A program made the position numbers and the translations under genes. A model generated the notes under the pieces. That model worked only from the letters and a program-made list of their open reading frames with translations, did not search any database and was not told where the DNA came from. From positions 62,001-126,000 of the forward strand of contig NW_027473626.1 in assembly GCF_050947335.1 (NCBI RefSeq): a DNA stretch of 64,000 bases. Direction: 5' to 3'. This stretch comes from Megachile rotundata. Its lineage: Eukaryota > Arthropoda > Insecta > Hymenoptera > Megachilidae. Below are positions 12,152 through 26,620 of this stretch, one piece after another (positions within the stretch are counted from its first letter, which is position 1; the number at the start of each line of letters is the position of its first letter).

Positions 12152-14296
12152 ACGTTATATCGATCATATAAGCATAATATGGCTAATAATATGAGTTAGA
12201 TTGATAATAATAAGAGTAATGAGTATAGTAATTGTCGTCCTATCGATCATGTAAGCGTAATATGGCTAATAATATGAGTTAGATTGATAATAATAAGAGT
12301 AATGAGTATAGTAATTGTCATCCTATCGATCATATAAGTATAATATGGCTAATAATGTGAGTTAGATTGATAAGAATAAGAGTAATAAGTATAGTAATTG
12401 TCGTTCTATCGATCATATAAGCATAATATGGCTAATAATATGAGTTAGATTGATAATAATAAGAGTAATGAGTATAGTAATTGTCGTCCTATCGATCATA
12501 TAAGCATAATATGGCTAATAATATGAGTTAGATTGATAATAATAAGAGTAATGAGTATAGTAATTGTCGTCCTATCGATCATATAAGCATAATATGGCTA
12601 ATAATATGAGTTAGATTGATAATAATAAGAGTAATAAGCATAGTAATTGTCGTTCTATCGGTCATATAACCATAATATGGCTAATAATATGAGTTAGATT
12701 GATTATAATGAGAGTAATAAGTATAGTAATTGTCGTCCTATCGATCATATAAGCATAATATGGCTAATAATATGAGTTAGATTGATAATAATAAGAGTAA
12801 TGAGTACAGTAATTGTCGTCCTATCGATCATATAAGCATAATATGGCTAATAATATGAGTTAGATTGATAATAATAAGAGTAATGAGTATAGTAATTGTC
12901 ATCCTATCGATCATATAAGTATAATATGGCTAATAATATGAGTTAGATTGATCATAATAAGAGTAATGAGTATAGTAATTGTCGTCCTATCGATCATATA
13001 AGCATAATATGGCAAATAATATGAGTTAGATTGATAATAATAAGAGTAATAAGTATAGTAATTGTCGTTCTATCGATCATATCTGCATAATATGGTTAAT
13101 AATATGAGTTAGATTGATAATAGTGAGTGTAATAAGCATAGTAATTGTCGTTCTATCGATCATATAAGCATAATATGGCTAATAATATGAGTTAGATTGA
13201 TAATAATAAGAGTAATGAGTATAGTAATTGTCGTCCTATCGATCATGTAAGCGTAATATGGCTAATAATATGAGTTAGATTGATAATAATAAGAGTAATG
13301 GGTATAGTAATTGTCGTCCTATCGATCATATAAGCATAATATGGCTAATAATATGAGTTAGATTGATAATAATAAGAGTAATAAGCATAGTAATTGTCGT
13401 TCTATCGGTCATATAACCATAATATGGCTAATAATATGAGTTAGATTGATTATAATGAGAGTAATAAGTATAGTAATTGTCGTCCTATCGATCATATAAG
13501 CATAATATGGCTAATAATATGAGTTAGATTGATAATAATAAGAGTAATGAGTACAGTAATTGTCGTCCTATCGATCATATAAGCATAATATGGCTAATAA
13601 TATGAGTTAGATTGATAATAATAAGAGTAATGAGTATAGTAATTGCCATCCTATCGATCATATAAGTATAATATGGCTAATAATATGAGTTAGATTGATA
13701 ATAATAAGAGTAATGAGTATAGTAATTGTCGTCCTATCGATCATATAAGCATAATATGGCAAATAATATGAGTTAGATTGATAATAATAAGAGTAATAAG
13801 TATAGTAATTGTCGTTCTATCGATCATATCTGCATAATATGGTTAATAATATGAGTTAGATTGATAATAGTGAGTGTAATAAGCATAGTAATTGTCGTTC
13901 TATCGATCATATAAGCATAATATGGCTAATAATATGAGTTAGATTGATAATAATAAGAGTAATAAGTATAGTAATTGTCATCCTATCGATCATATAAGTA
14001 TAATATGGCTAATAATGTGAGTTAGATTGATAAGAATAAGAGTAATAAGTATAGTAATTGTCGTTCTATCGATCACATCTGCATAATATGGTTAATAATA
14101 TGAGTTAGATTGGTAATAGTGAGTGTAGTAAGCATAGTAATTGTCGTTCTATCGATCATATAAGCATAATATGGCTAAGAATATGAGTTAGATTGATAAT
14201 AATAAGAGTAATGAGTATAGTAGTTGTCGTTCTATCGATCATATAAGCATAATATGGCTAATAATATGACTTAGATTGATAATAATAAGAGTAATG
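12152..14296 (+). repeat. Satellite segment, mixed partial higher-order units
   Basis: About 26 monomers in + orientation. ggcaaat monomers occur at 13011 and 13758, 747 bp (9 x 83) apart, but the monomers between successive ggcaaat copies are not in the same order, so I do not call a true 9-monomer unit. Runs resembling the 11-monomer unit (B, ttataatgagag, gagtacag, gtcatcc, ggcaaat, D, E) are seen at about 12600-13190 and 13370-13920. The gatcacatctgc cassette appears near 14075. Confidence 0.8.
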
Positions 14297-14299
14297 AGT

Positions 14300-15624
14300 T
14301 CAGTAATTGTCGTCCTATCGATCATATAAGCATAATATGGCTAATAATATGAGTTATATTGATAATAATAAGAGTAATGAGTATAGTAATTGTCATCCTA
14401 TCGATGATATAAGTATAATATGGCTAATAATATGAGTTAGATTGATAATAATAAGAGTAATGAGTATAGTAATTGTCGTCCTATCGATCATATAAGCATA
14501 ATATGGCAAATAATATGAGTTAGATTGATAATAATAAGAGTAATAAGTATAGTAATTGTCGTTCTATCGATCATATCTGCATAATATGGTTAATAATATG
14601 AGTTAGATTGATAATAGTGAGTGTAATAAGCATAGTAATTGTCGTTCTATCGATCATATAAGCATAATATGGCTAATAATATGAGTTAGATTGATAATAA
14701 TAAGAGTAATAAGTATATTAATTGTCGTTCTATCGGTCATATAACCATAATATGGCTAATAATATGAGTTAGATTCATAACAGTGAGTGTAATAAGTATA
14801 GTAATTGACGTTATATCGATCATATAAGCATAATATGGCTAATAATATGAGTTAGATTGATAATAATAAGAGTAATGAGTATAGTAATTGTCGTCCTATC
14901 GATCATGTAAGCGTAATATGGCTAATAATATGAGTTAGATTGATAATAATAAGAGTAATGAGTATAGTAATTGTCATCCTATCGATCATATAAGTATAAT
15001 ATGGCTAATAATGTGAGTTAGATTGATAAGAATAAGAGTAATAAGTATAGTAATTGTCGTTCTATCGATCACATCTGCATAATATGGTTAATAATATGAG
15101 TTAGATTGGTAATAGTGAGTGTAATAAGCATAGTAATTGTCGTTCTATCGATCATATAAGCATAATATGGCTAAGAATATGAGTTAGATTGATAATAATA
15201 AGAGTAATGAGTATAGTAATTGTCGTTCTATCGATCATATAAGCATAATATGGCTAATAATATGAGTTAGATTGATAATAATAAGAGTAATGAGTATAGT
15301 AATTGTCGTCCTATCGATCATATAAGCATAATGTGGCTAATAATATGAGTTAGATTGATAGTAATAAGAGTAATAAGTATAGTAATTGTCGTTCTATCGG
15401 TCATATAACCATAATATGGCTAATAATATGAGTTAGATTGATAACAGTGAGTGTAATAAGTATAGTAGTTGTCGTTATATCAATCATATAAGCATAATAT
15501 GGCTAATAATATGAGTCAGATTGATAATAATAAGTGTAATGAGTATAGTAATTGTCGTCCTATCGATCATATAAGCATAATATGGCTAATAATATGAGTT
15601 AGATTGATAATAATAAGAGTAATG
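14300..15624 (+). repeat. Segmental copy, 55-monomer offset (partner about 18865-20189)
   Basis: Matches about 18865-20189 at offset 4565, which is 55 x 83: ggcaaat at 14505 and 19070, and the private gagtcagattg near 15514 and 20079. Differences include gagttcag, gatgatat and gagttatatt in the left copy and gtgtaat near 15533. The match ends at 15624, where the right copy changes to the gcagag monomer. The left end is uncertain by about 50 bases. Confidence 0.75.
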
Positions 15625-16107
15625 AGTATAGTAATTGTCATCCTATCGATCATATAAGTATAATATGGCTAATAATATGAGTTAGATTGATAACAGTGAG
15701 TGTAATAAGTATAGTAATTGACGTTATATCGATCATATGACCATAATATGGCTAATAATATGAGTTAGATTGATAATAATAAGAGTAATGAGTATAGTAT
15801 TTGTCGTCCTATCGATCATATAAGCATAATATGGCTAATAATGTGAGTTAGATTGACAATAATAAGAGTAATAAGTATAGTAATTGTCGTTCTATCAGTC
15901 ATATAACCATAATATGGCTAATAATATGAGTTAGATTGATAATAATAAGAGTAATGAGTATATTAATTGTCGTTCTATCGGTCATATAACCATAATATGG
16001 CTAATAATATGAGTTAGATTGATAACAGTGAGTGTAATAAGTATAGTAATTGACGTTATATCGATCATATGACCATAATATGGCTAATAATATGAGTTAG
16101 ATTGATA
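15525..16107 (+). repeat. 4-monomer repeat (332 bp) with catatgacc marker
   Basis: The marker catatgacc occurs at 15734 and 16066, 332 bp (4 x 83) apart, in the order C with catatgacc, A with tagtatttg, a gattgacaat monomer with tcagtcat, then B with tatatta. The same segment recurs at about 18181-18763 at offset 2656 (32 x 83), with markers at 18390 and 18722, again 332 apart. The marker also occurs at 21130 and 21711, there 581 bp (7 x 83) apart. Confidence 0.8.
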
Positions 16108-16967
16108 ATAATAAGAGTAATGAGTATAGTATTTGTCGTCCTATCGATCATATAAGCATAATATGGCTAATAATATGAGTTAGATTGACAATAATAAGAG
16201 TAATAAGTATAGTAATTGTCGTTCTATCAGTCATATAACCATAATATGGCTAATAATATGAGTTAGATTGATAATAATAAGAGTAATGAGTATATTAATT
16301 GTCGTTCTATCGGTCATATAACCATAATATGGCTAATAATATGAGTTAGATTGATAACAGTGAGTGTAATAAGTATAGTAATTGACGTTATGTCGATCAT
16401 ATAAGCATAATATGGCTAATAATATGAGTTAGATTGATCATAATAAGAGTAATGAGTATAGTAATTGTCGTCCTATCGATCATATAAGCATTATATGGCT
16501 AGTAATATGAGTTAGATTGATAATAATAAGAGTAATAAGTATAGTAATTGTCGTTCCATCGGTCATATAACCATAATATGGCTAATAATATGAGTTAGAT
16601 TGATAACAGTGAGTGTAATAAGTATAGTAATTGTCCTTATATCGATCATATAAGCATAATATGGTTAATAATATGAGTTAGATTGATAATAATAAGAGTA
16701 ATGAGTATAGTAATTGTCATACTATCGATCATATAAGCATAATATGGCTAATAATATGAGTTAGATTGATAAGAATAAGAGTAATAAGTATAGGAATTGT
16801 CATCCTATCGATCATATAAGCATAATATGGCTAATAATGTGAGTTAGATTGATAAGAATAATAGTAATAAGTATCGTAATTGTCGTTCTATGGATCATAT
16901 CTGCATAATATGGTTAATAATATGAGTTAGATTGATAATAATAAGAGTAATGAGTATAGTAATTGTC
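15898..16967 (+). repeat. Segmental copy, 68-monomer offset (partner 21543-22613)
   Basis: Matches 21543-22613 at offset 5645, which is 68 monomers plus one base; the extra base is the T inserted at 20607 (gagttatag). Shared markers include gttccatcgg (about 16553 and 22198), ctagtaat, ttgtcatactatc and tatggatcat. A further C in the partner near 22280 shifts the offset to 5646. The match ends at gtcatcc against gtcgtcc. Confidence 0.8.
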
Positions 16968-16988
16968 ATCCTATCGATCATATAAGTG

Positions 16989-18200
16989 TAATATGGCTAA
17001 TAATATGAGTTAGATTGATAATAATAAGAGTAATGAGTATAGTAATTGTCGTCCTATCGATCATGTAAGCGTAATATGGCTAATAATATGAGTTAGATTG
17101 ATAATAATAAGAGTAATGAGTATAGTAATTGTCATCCTATCGATCATATAAGTATAATATGGCTAATAATGTGAGTTAGATTGATAAGAATAAGAGTAAT
17201 AAGTATAGTAATTGTCGTTCTATCGATCACATCTGCATAATATGGTTAATAATATGAGTTAGATTGGTAATAGTGAGTGTAATAAGCATAGTAATTGTCG
17301 TTCTATCGATCATATAAGCATAATATGGCTAAGAATATGAGTTAGATTGATAATAATAAGAGTAATGAGTATAGTAATTGTCGTTCTATCGATCATATAA
17401 GCATAATATGGCTAATAATATGAGTTAGATTGATAATAATAAGAGTAATGAGTATAGTAATTGTCGTCCTATCGATCATATAAGCATAATGTGGCTAATA
17501 ATATGAGTTAGATTGATAGTAATAAGAGTAATAAGTATAGTAATTGTCGTTCTATCGGTCATATAACCATAATATGGCTAATACTATGAGTTAGATTGAT
17601 AACAGTGAGTGTAATAAGTATAGTAGTTGTCGTTATATCAATCATATAAGCATAATATGGCTAATAATATGAGTCAGATTGATAATAATAAGAGTAATGA
17701 GTATAGTAATTGTCGTCCTATCGATCATATAAGCATAATATGGCTAATAATATGAGTTAGATTGATAATAATAAGAGTAATAAGCAGAGTAATTGTCGTT
17801 CTATCGGTCATATAACCATAATATGGCTAATAATATGAGTTAGATTGATTATAATGAGAGTAATAAGTATAGTAATTGTCGTTCTATCGATCATATAAGC
17901 ATAATATGGCTAATAATATGAGTCAGATTCATAATAATAAGAGTAATGTGTATAGTAATTGTCGTTCTATCGATCATATAAGCATAATATGGCTAATAAT
18001 ATGAGTTAGATTGATAATAATAAGAGTCATAAGTATATTAATTGTCGTTCTATCGGTCATATAACCATAATATGGCTAATAATATGAGTTAGATTGATTA
18101 CAGTGAGTGTAATAAGTATAGTAATTGACGTTATATCGATCATATAAGCATAATATGGCTAATAATATGAGTTAGATTGATAATAATAAGAGTAATGAGT
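16989..18200 (+). repeat. Segmental copy, 29-monomer offset (partner 19396-20607)
   Basis: Matches 19396-20607 at offset 2407, which is 29 x 83. The private variants gtaagcg (17065 and 19472), gcagag (17784 and 20191), gattcataat and gagtcataag recur in order. I noted one difference, gctaatacta against gctaataata near 17584. The match stops at a one-base T insertion in the right copy at 20607. Confidence 0.85.
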
Positions 18201-19395
18201 ATAGTAATTGTCGTCCTATCGATCATATAAGCATAATATGGCTAATAATATGAGTTAGATTGATAATAATAAGAGTAATGAGTATAGTAATTGTCATCCT
18301 ATCGATCATATAAGTATAATATGGCTAATAATATGAGTTAGATTGATAACAGTGAGTGTAATAAGTATAGTAATTGACGTTATATCGATCATATGACCAT
18401 AATATGGCTAATAATATGAGTTAGATTGATAATAATAAGAGTAATGAGTATAGTATTTGTCGTCCTATCGATCATATAAGCATAATATGGCTAATAATGT
18501 GAGTTAGATTGACAATAATAAGAGTAATAAGTATAGTAATTGTCGTTCTATCAGTCATATAACCATAATATGGCTAATAATATGAGTTAGATTGATAATA
18601 ATAAGAGTAATGAGTATATTAATTGTCGTTCTATCGGTCATATAACCATAATATGGCTAATAATATGAGTTAGATTGATAACAGTGAGTGTAATAAGTAT
18701 AGTAATTGACGTTATATCGATCATATGACCATAATATGGCTAATAATATGAGTTAGATTGATAACAGTGAGTGTAATAAGTATAGTAATTGACGTTATGT
18801 CGATCACATAAGCATAATATGGCTAATAATATGAGTTAGATTGATCATAATAAGAGTAATGAGTATAGTAATTGTCGTCCTATCGATCATATAAGCATAA
18901 TATGGCTAATAATATGAGTTAGATTGATAATAATAAGAGTAATGAGTATAGTAATTGTCATCCTATCGATCATATAAGTATAATATGGCTAATAATATGA
19001 GTTAGATTGATAATAATAAGAGTAATGAGTATAGTAATTGTCGTCCTATCGATCATATAAGCATAATATGGCAAATAATATGAGTTAGATTGATAATAAT
19101 AAGAGTAATAAGTATAGTAATTGTCGTTCTATCGATCATATCTGCATAATATGGTTAATAATATGAGTTAGATTGATAATAGTGAGTGTAATAAGCATAG
19201 TAATTGTCGTTCTATCGATCATATAAGCATAATATGGCTAATAATATGAGTTAGATTGATAATAATAAGAGTAATAAGTATATTAATTGTCGTTCTATCG
19301 GTCATATAACCATAATATGGCTAATAATATGAGTTAGATTGGTAACAGTGAGTGTAATAAGTATAGTAATTGACGTTATATCGATCATATAAGCA
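18201..19395 (+). repeat. Satellite segment between the 29-monomer copies
   Basis: Holds the second catatgacc 4-monomer stretch (markers 18390, 18722) and the beginning of the 55-monomer copy (ggcaaat at 19070). All of it is + strand satellite; nothing else was seen. Confidence 0.85.
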
Positions 19396-20607
19396 TAATA
19401 TGGCTAATAATATGAGTTAGATTGATAATAATAAGAGTAATGAGTATAGTAATTGTCGTCCTATCGATCATGTAAGCGTAATATGGCTAATAATATGAGT
19501 TAGATTGATAATAATAAGAGTAATGAGTATAGTAATTGTCATCCTATCGATCATATAAGTATAATATGGCTAATAATGTGAGTTAGATTGATAAGAATAA
19601 GAGTAATAAGTATAGTAATTGTCGTTCTATCGATCACATCTGCATAATATGGTTAATAATATGAGTTAGATTGGTAATAGTGAGTGTAATAAGCATAGTA
19701 ATTGTCGTTCTATCGATCATATAAGCATAATATGGCTAAGAATATGAGTTAGATTGATAATAATAAGAGTAATGAGTATAGTAATTGTCGTTCTATCGAT
19801 CATATAAGCATAATATGGCTAATAATATGAGTTAGATTGATAATAATAAGAGTAATGAGTATAGTAATTGTCGTCCTATCGATCATATAAGCATAATGTG
19901 GCTAATAATATGAGTTAGATTGATAGTAATAAGAGTAATAAGTATAGTAATTGTCGTTCTATCGGTCATATAACCATAATATGGCTAATAATATGAGTTA
20001 GATTGATAACAGTGAGTGTAATAAGTATAGTAGTTGTCGTTATATCAATCATATAAGCATAATATGGCTAATAATATGAGTCAGATTGATAATAATAAGA
20101 GTAATGAGTATAGTAATTGTCGTCCTATCGATCATATAAGCATAATATGGCTAATAATATGAGTTAGATTGATAATAATAAGAGTAATAAGCAGAGTAAT
20201 TGTCGTTCTATCGGTCATATAACCATAATATGGCTAATAATATGAGTTAGATTGATTATAATGAGAGTAATAAGTATAGTAATTGTCGTTCTATCGATCA
20301 TATAAGCATAATATGGCTAATAATATGAGTCAGATTCATAATAATAAGAGTAATGTGTATAGTAATTGTCGTTCTATCGATCATATAAGCATAATATGGC
20401 TAATAATATGAGTTAGATTGATAATAATAAGAGTCATAAGTATATTAATTGTCGTTCTATCGGTCATATAACCATAATATGGCTAATAATATGAGTTAGA
20501 TTGATTACAGTGAGTGTAATAAGTATAGTAATTGACGTTATATCGATCATATAAGCATAATATGGCTAATAATATGAGTTAGATTGATAATAATAAGAGT
20601 AATGAGT

Positions 20608-21542
20608 TATAGTAATTGTCATCCTATCGATCATATAAGCATAATATGGCTAATAATATGAGTTAGATTGATAATAATAAGAGTAATGAGTATAGTAATT
20701 GTCATCCTATCGATCATATAAGTATAATATGGCTAATAATATGAGTTAGATTGATAATAATAAGAGTAATAAGTATAGTAATTGTCGTTCTATCGGTCAT
20801 ATAACCATAATATGGCTAATAATATGAGTTAGATTGATAAGGATAAGAGTAATGAGTATAGTAATTGTCGTCCTATCGATCATATAAGCATAATATGGCT
20901 AATAATATGAGTTAGATTGACAATAATATGAGTAATAAGTATAGTAATTGTCGTTCTATCAGTCATATAACCATAATATGGCTAATAATATGAGTTAGAT
21001 TGATAATAATAAGAGTAATGAGTATATTAATTGTCGTTCTATCGGTCATATAACCATAATATGGCTAATAATATGAGTTAGATTGATAACAGTGAGTGTA
21101 ATAAGTATAGTAATTGACGTTATATCGATCATATGACCATAATATGGCTAATAATATGAGTTAGATTGATAATAATAAGAGTAATGAGTATAGTATTTGT
21201 CGTCCTATCGATCATATAAGCATAATATGGCTAATAATATGAGTTAGATTGACAATAATAAGAGTAATAAGTATAGTAATTGTCGTTCTATCAGTCATAT
21301 AACCATAATATGGCTAATAATATGAGTTAGATTGATAATAATAAGAGTAATGAGTATATTAATTGTCGTTCTATCGGTCATATAACCATAATATGGCTAA
21401 TAATATGAGTTAGATTGATAACAGTGAGTGTAATAAGTATAGTAATTGACGTTATGTCGATCATATAAGCATAATATGGCTAATAATATGAGTTAGATTG
21501 ATAAGAATAAGAGTAATAAGTATAGTAATTGGCGTTCTATCG
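20608..21542 (+). repeat. Satellite segment with further 4-monomer runs
   Basis: About 11 monomers. It includes gataaggataag near 20837, a gattgacaatatatg-like variant near 20916 and a catatgacc monomer at 21130, followed by the tatatta-B and tgacgttatg-C types also seen at 16290-16400. Confidence 0.8.
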
Positions 21543-22613
21543 GTCATATAACCATAATATGGCTAATAATATGAGTTAGATTGATAATAATAAGAGTAAT
21601 GAGTATATTAATTGTCGTTCTATCGGTCATATAACCATAATATGGCTAATAATATGAGTTAGATTGATAACAGTGAGTGTAATAAGTATAGTAATTGACG
21701 TTATATCGATCATATGACCATAATATGGCTAATAATATGAGTTAGATTGATAATAATAAGAGTAATGAGTATAGTATTTGTCGTCCTATCGATCATATAA
21801 GCATAATATGGCTAATAATATGAGTTAGATTGACAATAATAAGAGTAATAAGTATAGTAATTGTCGTTCTACCAGTCATATAACCATAATATGGCTAATA
21901 ATATGAGTTAGATTGATAATAATAAGAGTAATGAGTATATTAATTGTCGTTCTATCGGTCATATAACCATAATATGGCTAATAATATGAGTTAGATTGAT
22001 AACAGTGAGTGTAATAAGTATAGTAATTGACGTTATGTCGATCATATAAGCATAATATGGCTAATAATATGAGTTAGATTGATAATAATAAGAGTAATGA
22101 GTATAGTAATTGTCGTCCTATCGATCATATAAGCATAATATGGCTAGTAATATGAGTTAGATTGATAATAATAAGAGTAATAAGTATAGTAATTGTCGTT
22201 CCATCGGTCATATAACCATAATATGGCTAATAATATGAGTTAGATTGATAACAGTGAGTGTAATAAGTATAGTAATTGTCCCTTATATCGATCATATAAG
22301 CATAATATGGTTAATAATATGAGTTAGATTGATAATAATAAGAGTAATGAGTATAGTAATTGTCATACTATCGATCATATAAGCATAATATGGCTAATAA
22401 TATGAGTTAGATTGATAAGAATAAGAGTAATAAGTATAGGAATTGTCATCCTATCGATCATATAAGCATAATATGGCTAATAATATGAGTTAGATTGATA
22501 AGAATAATAGTAATAAGTATCGTAATTGTCGTTCTATGGATCATATCTGCATAATATGGTTAATAATATGAGTTAGATTGATAATAATAAGAGTAATGAG
22601 TATAGTAATTGTC
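21543..22613 (+). repeat. Partner of 15898-16967
   Basis: Right member of the 68-monomer pair. It continues past 22613 as the partner of 3660-3836 (gcataatgtggc at 3709 and 22635), so it joins pieces that are separate at the other two loci. That mosaic arrangement is what recombination within the array would give. Confidence 0.78.
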
Positions 22614-22762
22614 GTCCTATCGATCATATAAGCATAATGTGGCTAATAATATGAGTTAGATTGATAGTAATAAGAGTAATAAGTATAGTAATTGTCGTTC
22701 TATCGGTCATATAACCATAATATGGCTAATAATATGAGTTAGATTGATTATAATGAGAGTAA

Positions 22763-24640
22763 TAAGTATAGTAATTGTCGTTCTATCGATCATATAAGCA
22801 TAATATGGCTAATAATATGAGTCAGATTGATAATAATAAGAGTAATGAGTATAGTAATTGTCGTTCTATCGATCATATAAGCATAATATGGCTAATAATA
22901 TGAGTTAGATTGATAATAATAAGAGTAAGAAGTATAGTAATTGTCGTCCTATCGATCATATAAGCATAATATGGCTAATAATATGAGTTAGACTGATAAT
23001 AAAAAGAGTAATGAGTATAGTAATTGCCGTCCCTTGATCATATAAGCATAAAATGGCTAATAATATGAGTTAGATTGACAATAATAAGAGTAATAAGTAT
23101 AGTAATTGTCGTTCTATCAGTCATATAACCATAATATGGCTAATAATATGAGTTAGATTGATAATAATAATAGTAATGAGTACAGTAATTGTCGTCCTAT
23201 CGATCATATAAGCATAATATGGCTAATAATATAAGTTAGATTGATAATAATAAGAGTAATAAGTATAGTAATTGTCGTTCTATCGGTCATATAACCATAA
23301 TATGGCTAATAATATGAGTTAGATTGATAACAGTGAGTGTAATAAGTATAGTAATTGTCGTTCTATCGGTCATATAACCTTAATATGGCTAATAATATGA
23401 GTTAGTTAGATAACAGTGAGTGTTATAAGTATAGTAATTGTCGTTATATCGAACATATAAGCATAATATGGCTAATAATATGAGTTAGATTGATAATAAT
23501 AAGAGTAATGAGTATAGTAATTGTCGTCCTATCGATCATATAAGCATAATATGGCAAATAATATGAGTTAGATTGATAATAATAAGAGTAATGAGTATAG
23601 TAATTGTCATCCTATCGATGATATAAGTATAATATGGCTAATAATATGAGTTATATTGATAATAATAAGAGTAATGAGTATAGTAATTGTCGTCCTATCG
23701 ATCATATAAGCATAATATGGCTAATAATATGAGTTAGGTTGATAATAATAAGAGTAATAAGTATAGTAATTGTCGTTCTATCGGTCATATAACCATAATA
23801 TGGCTAATAATGTGAGTTAGATTGATAACAGTGAGTGTAATAAGTATAGTAATTGTCCTTATATCGATCATATAAGCATAATATGGTTAATAATATGAGT
23901 TAGATTGATAATAATAAGAGTAATGAGTATAGTAATTGTCATACTATCGATCATATAAGCATAATATGGCTAATAATATGAGTTAGATTGATAAGAATAA
24001 GAGTAATAAGTGTAGGAATTGTCATCCTATCGATCATATAAGCATAATATGGCTAATAATATGAGTTAGATTGATAAGAATAAGAGTAATAAGTATAGTA
24101 ATTGTCGTTCTATCGATCATATCTGCATAATATGGTTAATAATATGAGTTAGATTGGTAATAGTGAGTGTAATAAGCATAGTAATTGTCGTTCTATCGAT
24201 CATATAAGCATAATATGGCTAATAATATGAGTTAGATTGATAATAATAAGAGTAATGAGTATAGTAATTGTGGTTCTATCGATCATATAAGCATAATATG
24301 GCTAATAATATGAGTTAGATTGATAATAATAAGAGTAATGAGTATAGTAATTGTCGTTCTATCGGTCATATAACCATAATATGGCTAATAATATGAGTTA
24401 GATTGATAAGAATAATAGTAACAAGTATAGTAATTGTCGTTCTGTCGATCATATCTGCATAATATGGTTAATAATATGAGTTAGATTGATAATAGTGAGT
24501 GTAATAAGCATAGTAATTGTCGTTCTATCGATCATATAAGCATAATATGGCTAATAATATGAGTTAGATTGATAATAATAAGAGTAATGAGTATAGTAAT
24601 TGTCGTCCTATCGATCATATAAGCATAATATGGCTAATAA
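22763..24640 (+). repeat. Divergent stretch of the left array
   Basis: About 22-23 monomers with more private changes than elsewhere: gactgataataaaaag near 22992, a shortened gccgtcccttgatc near 23030 that loses one base of phase, gagttagttag near 23400, tatcgaacat near 23450 and taagtgtaggaattg near 24008. No long near-identical partner was found by eye. It could be an older or less homogenised part of the array; that is inference. Confidence 0.7.
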
Positions 24641-25514
24641 TATGAGTTAGATTGATAATAATAAGAGTAATAAGTATAGTAATTGTCGTTCTATCGGTCA
24701 TATAACCATAATATGGCTAATAATATGAGTTAGATTGATAACAGTGAGTGTAATAAGTATAGTAATTGTCCTTATATCGATCATATAAGCATAATATGGT
24801 TAATAATATGAGTTAGATTGATAATAATAAGAGTAATGAGTATAGTAATTGTCATACTATCGATCATATAAGCATAATATGGCTAATAATATGAGTTAGA
24901 TTGATAATAATAAGAGTAATGAGTATAGTAATTGTCGTCCTATCGATCATATAAGCATAATAAGGCTAATAATATGAGTTAGATTGACAATAATAAGAGT
25001 AATAAGTATAGTAACTGTCGTTCTATCAGTCATATAACCATAATATGGCTAATCATATGAGTTACATTGATAATAATAAGAGTAATGAGTACAGTAATTG
25101 TCGTCCTATCGATCATATAAGCATAATATGGCTAATAATATGAGTTAGATTGATAAGAATAATAGTAATAAGTATAGTAATTGTCGTTCTGTCGATCATA
25201 TCTGCATAATATGGTTAATAATATGAGTTAGATTGATAATAGTGAGTGTAATAAGTATAGTAATTGTCGTTCTATCGATCATATAAGCATAATATGGCTA
25301 ATAATATGAGTTAGATTGATAATAATAAGAGTAATGAGTGTAGTAATTGTCGTCCTATCGATCATATAAGCATAATATGGCTAATAATATGAGTTAGATT
25401 GATAATAATAAGAGTAATAAGTATATTAATTGTCGTTCTATCGGTCATATAACCATAATATGGCTAATAATATGAGTTAGATTGATAACAGTGAGTGTAA
25501 TAAGTATAGCAATT
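24641..25514 (+). repeat. Copy of the 2.48-3.35 kb segment, 267-monomer offset
   Basis: The order B, ttgtccttat, gtcatactatcg, A, gattgacaat with tcagtcat, gagttacattg, gtaatagtaataag with gttctgtcg, E, A, tatatta-B is the same as at about 2480-3353. The offset is 22162, which is 267 monomers plus one base. The plus one equals the sum of the indels I can list between the two loci (near 11252, 11910, 20607, 22280 and 23035). Small differences exist, for example ataaggct here and ataagcct at 2792. Confidence 0.72.
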
Positions 25515-26117
25515 GACGTTATATCGATCATATAAGCATAATATGGCTAATAATATGAGTTAGATTGATAATAATAAGAGTAATGAGTATAGTAATTGTC
25601 GTCCTATCGATCATATAAGCATAATATGGCTAATAATATGAGTTAGATTGATAATAATAAGAGTAATGAGTATAGTAATTGTCGTCCTATCGATCATATA
25701 AGCATAATATGGCTAATAATATGAGTTAGATTGATAATAATAAGAGTAATGAGTATAGTAATTGTGGTTCTATCGATCATATAAGCATAATATGGCTAAT
25801 AATATGAGTTAGATTGATAATAATAAGAGTAATGAGTATAGTAATTGTCGTCCTATCGATCATATAAGCATAATGTGGCTAATAATATGAGTTAGATTGA
25901 TAGTAATAAGAGTAATAAGTATAGTAATTGTCGTTCTATCGGTCATATAACCATAATATGGCTAATAATATGAGTTAGATTGATAACAGTGAGTGTAATA
26001 AGTATAGTAATTGTCGTCATATCGTTCATATAAGCATAATATGGCTAATAATATGAGTTAGATTGATGATAATAAGAGTAATGAGTATAGTAATTGTCAT
26101 CCTATCGATCATATAAG

Positions 26118-26620
26118 CATAATATGGCTAATAATATGAGTTAGATTGATAAGAATAAGAGTAATAAGTATAGGAATTGTCATCCTATCGATCATATAAG
26201 CATGATATGGCTAATAATATGAGTTAGATTGATAATAGTGAGTGTAATAAGTATAGTAATTGTCGTTCTATCGATCATATAAGCATGATATGTCTAATAA
26301 TATGAGTTAGATTGATAATAGTAAGAGTAATGAGTATAGTAATTGTCGTTCTATCGGTCATATAACCATAATATGGCTAATAATATGAGTTAGATTGATA
26401 ATAATAAGAGTAATGAGTACAGTAATTGTCATCCTATCGATCATATAAGCATGATATGGCTAATAATATGAGTTAGATTGATAATAGTGAGTGTAATAAG
26501 TATAGTAATTGTCGTTCTATCGATCATATAAGCATGATATGGCTAATAATATGAGTTAGATTGATAATAGTAAGAGTAATGAGTATAGTAATTGTCGTTC
26601 TATCGGTCATATAACCATAA
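26118..26620 (+). repeat. 3-monomer tandem repeat (249 bp) with gcatgatatg marker
   Basis: The variant catgatat, in place of cataatat, occurs at 26201, 26284, 26450 and 26533. The 26201/26450 and 26284/26533 pairs are each 249 bp (3 x 83) apart. I saw this variant nowhere else in the left arm, so it marks a small local amplification next to the gap. Confidence 0.78.

Noticed and set aside
12152..14600. A 9-monomer (747-bp) higher-order unit, suggested by ggcaaat at 13011, 13758 and 14505
   Set aside because: The monomers between the markers are not in the same order in successive intervals, so the equal spacing is not a true unit.
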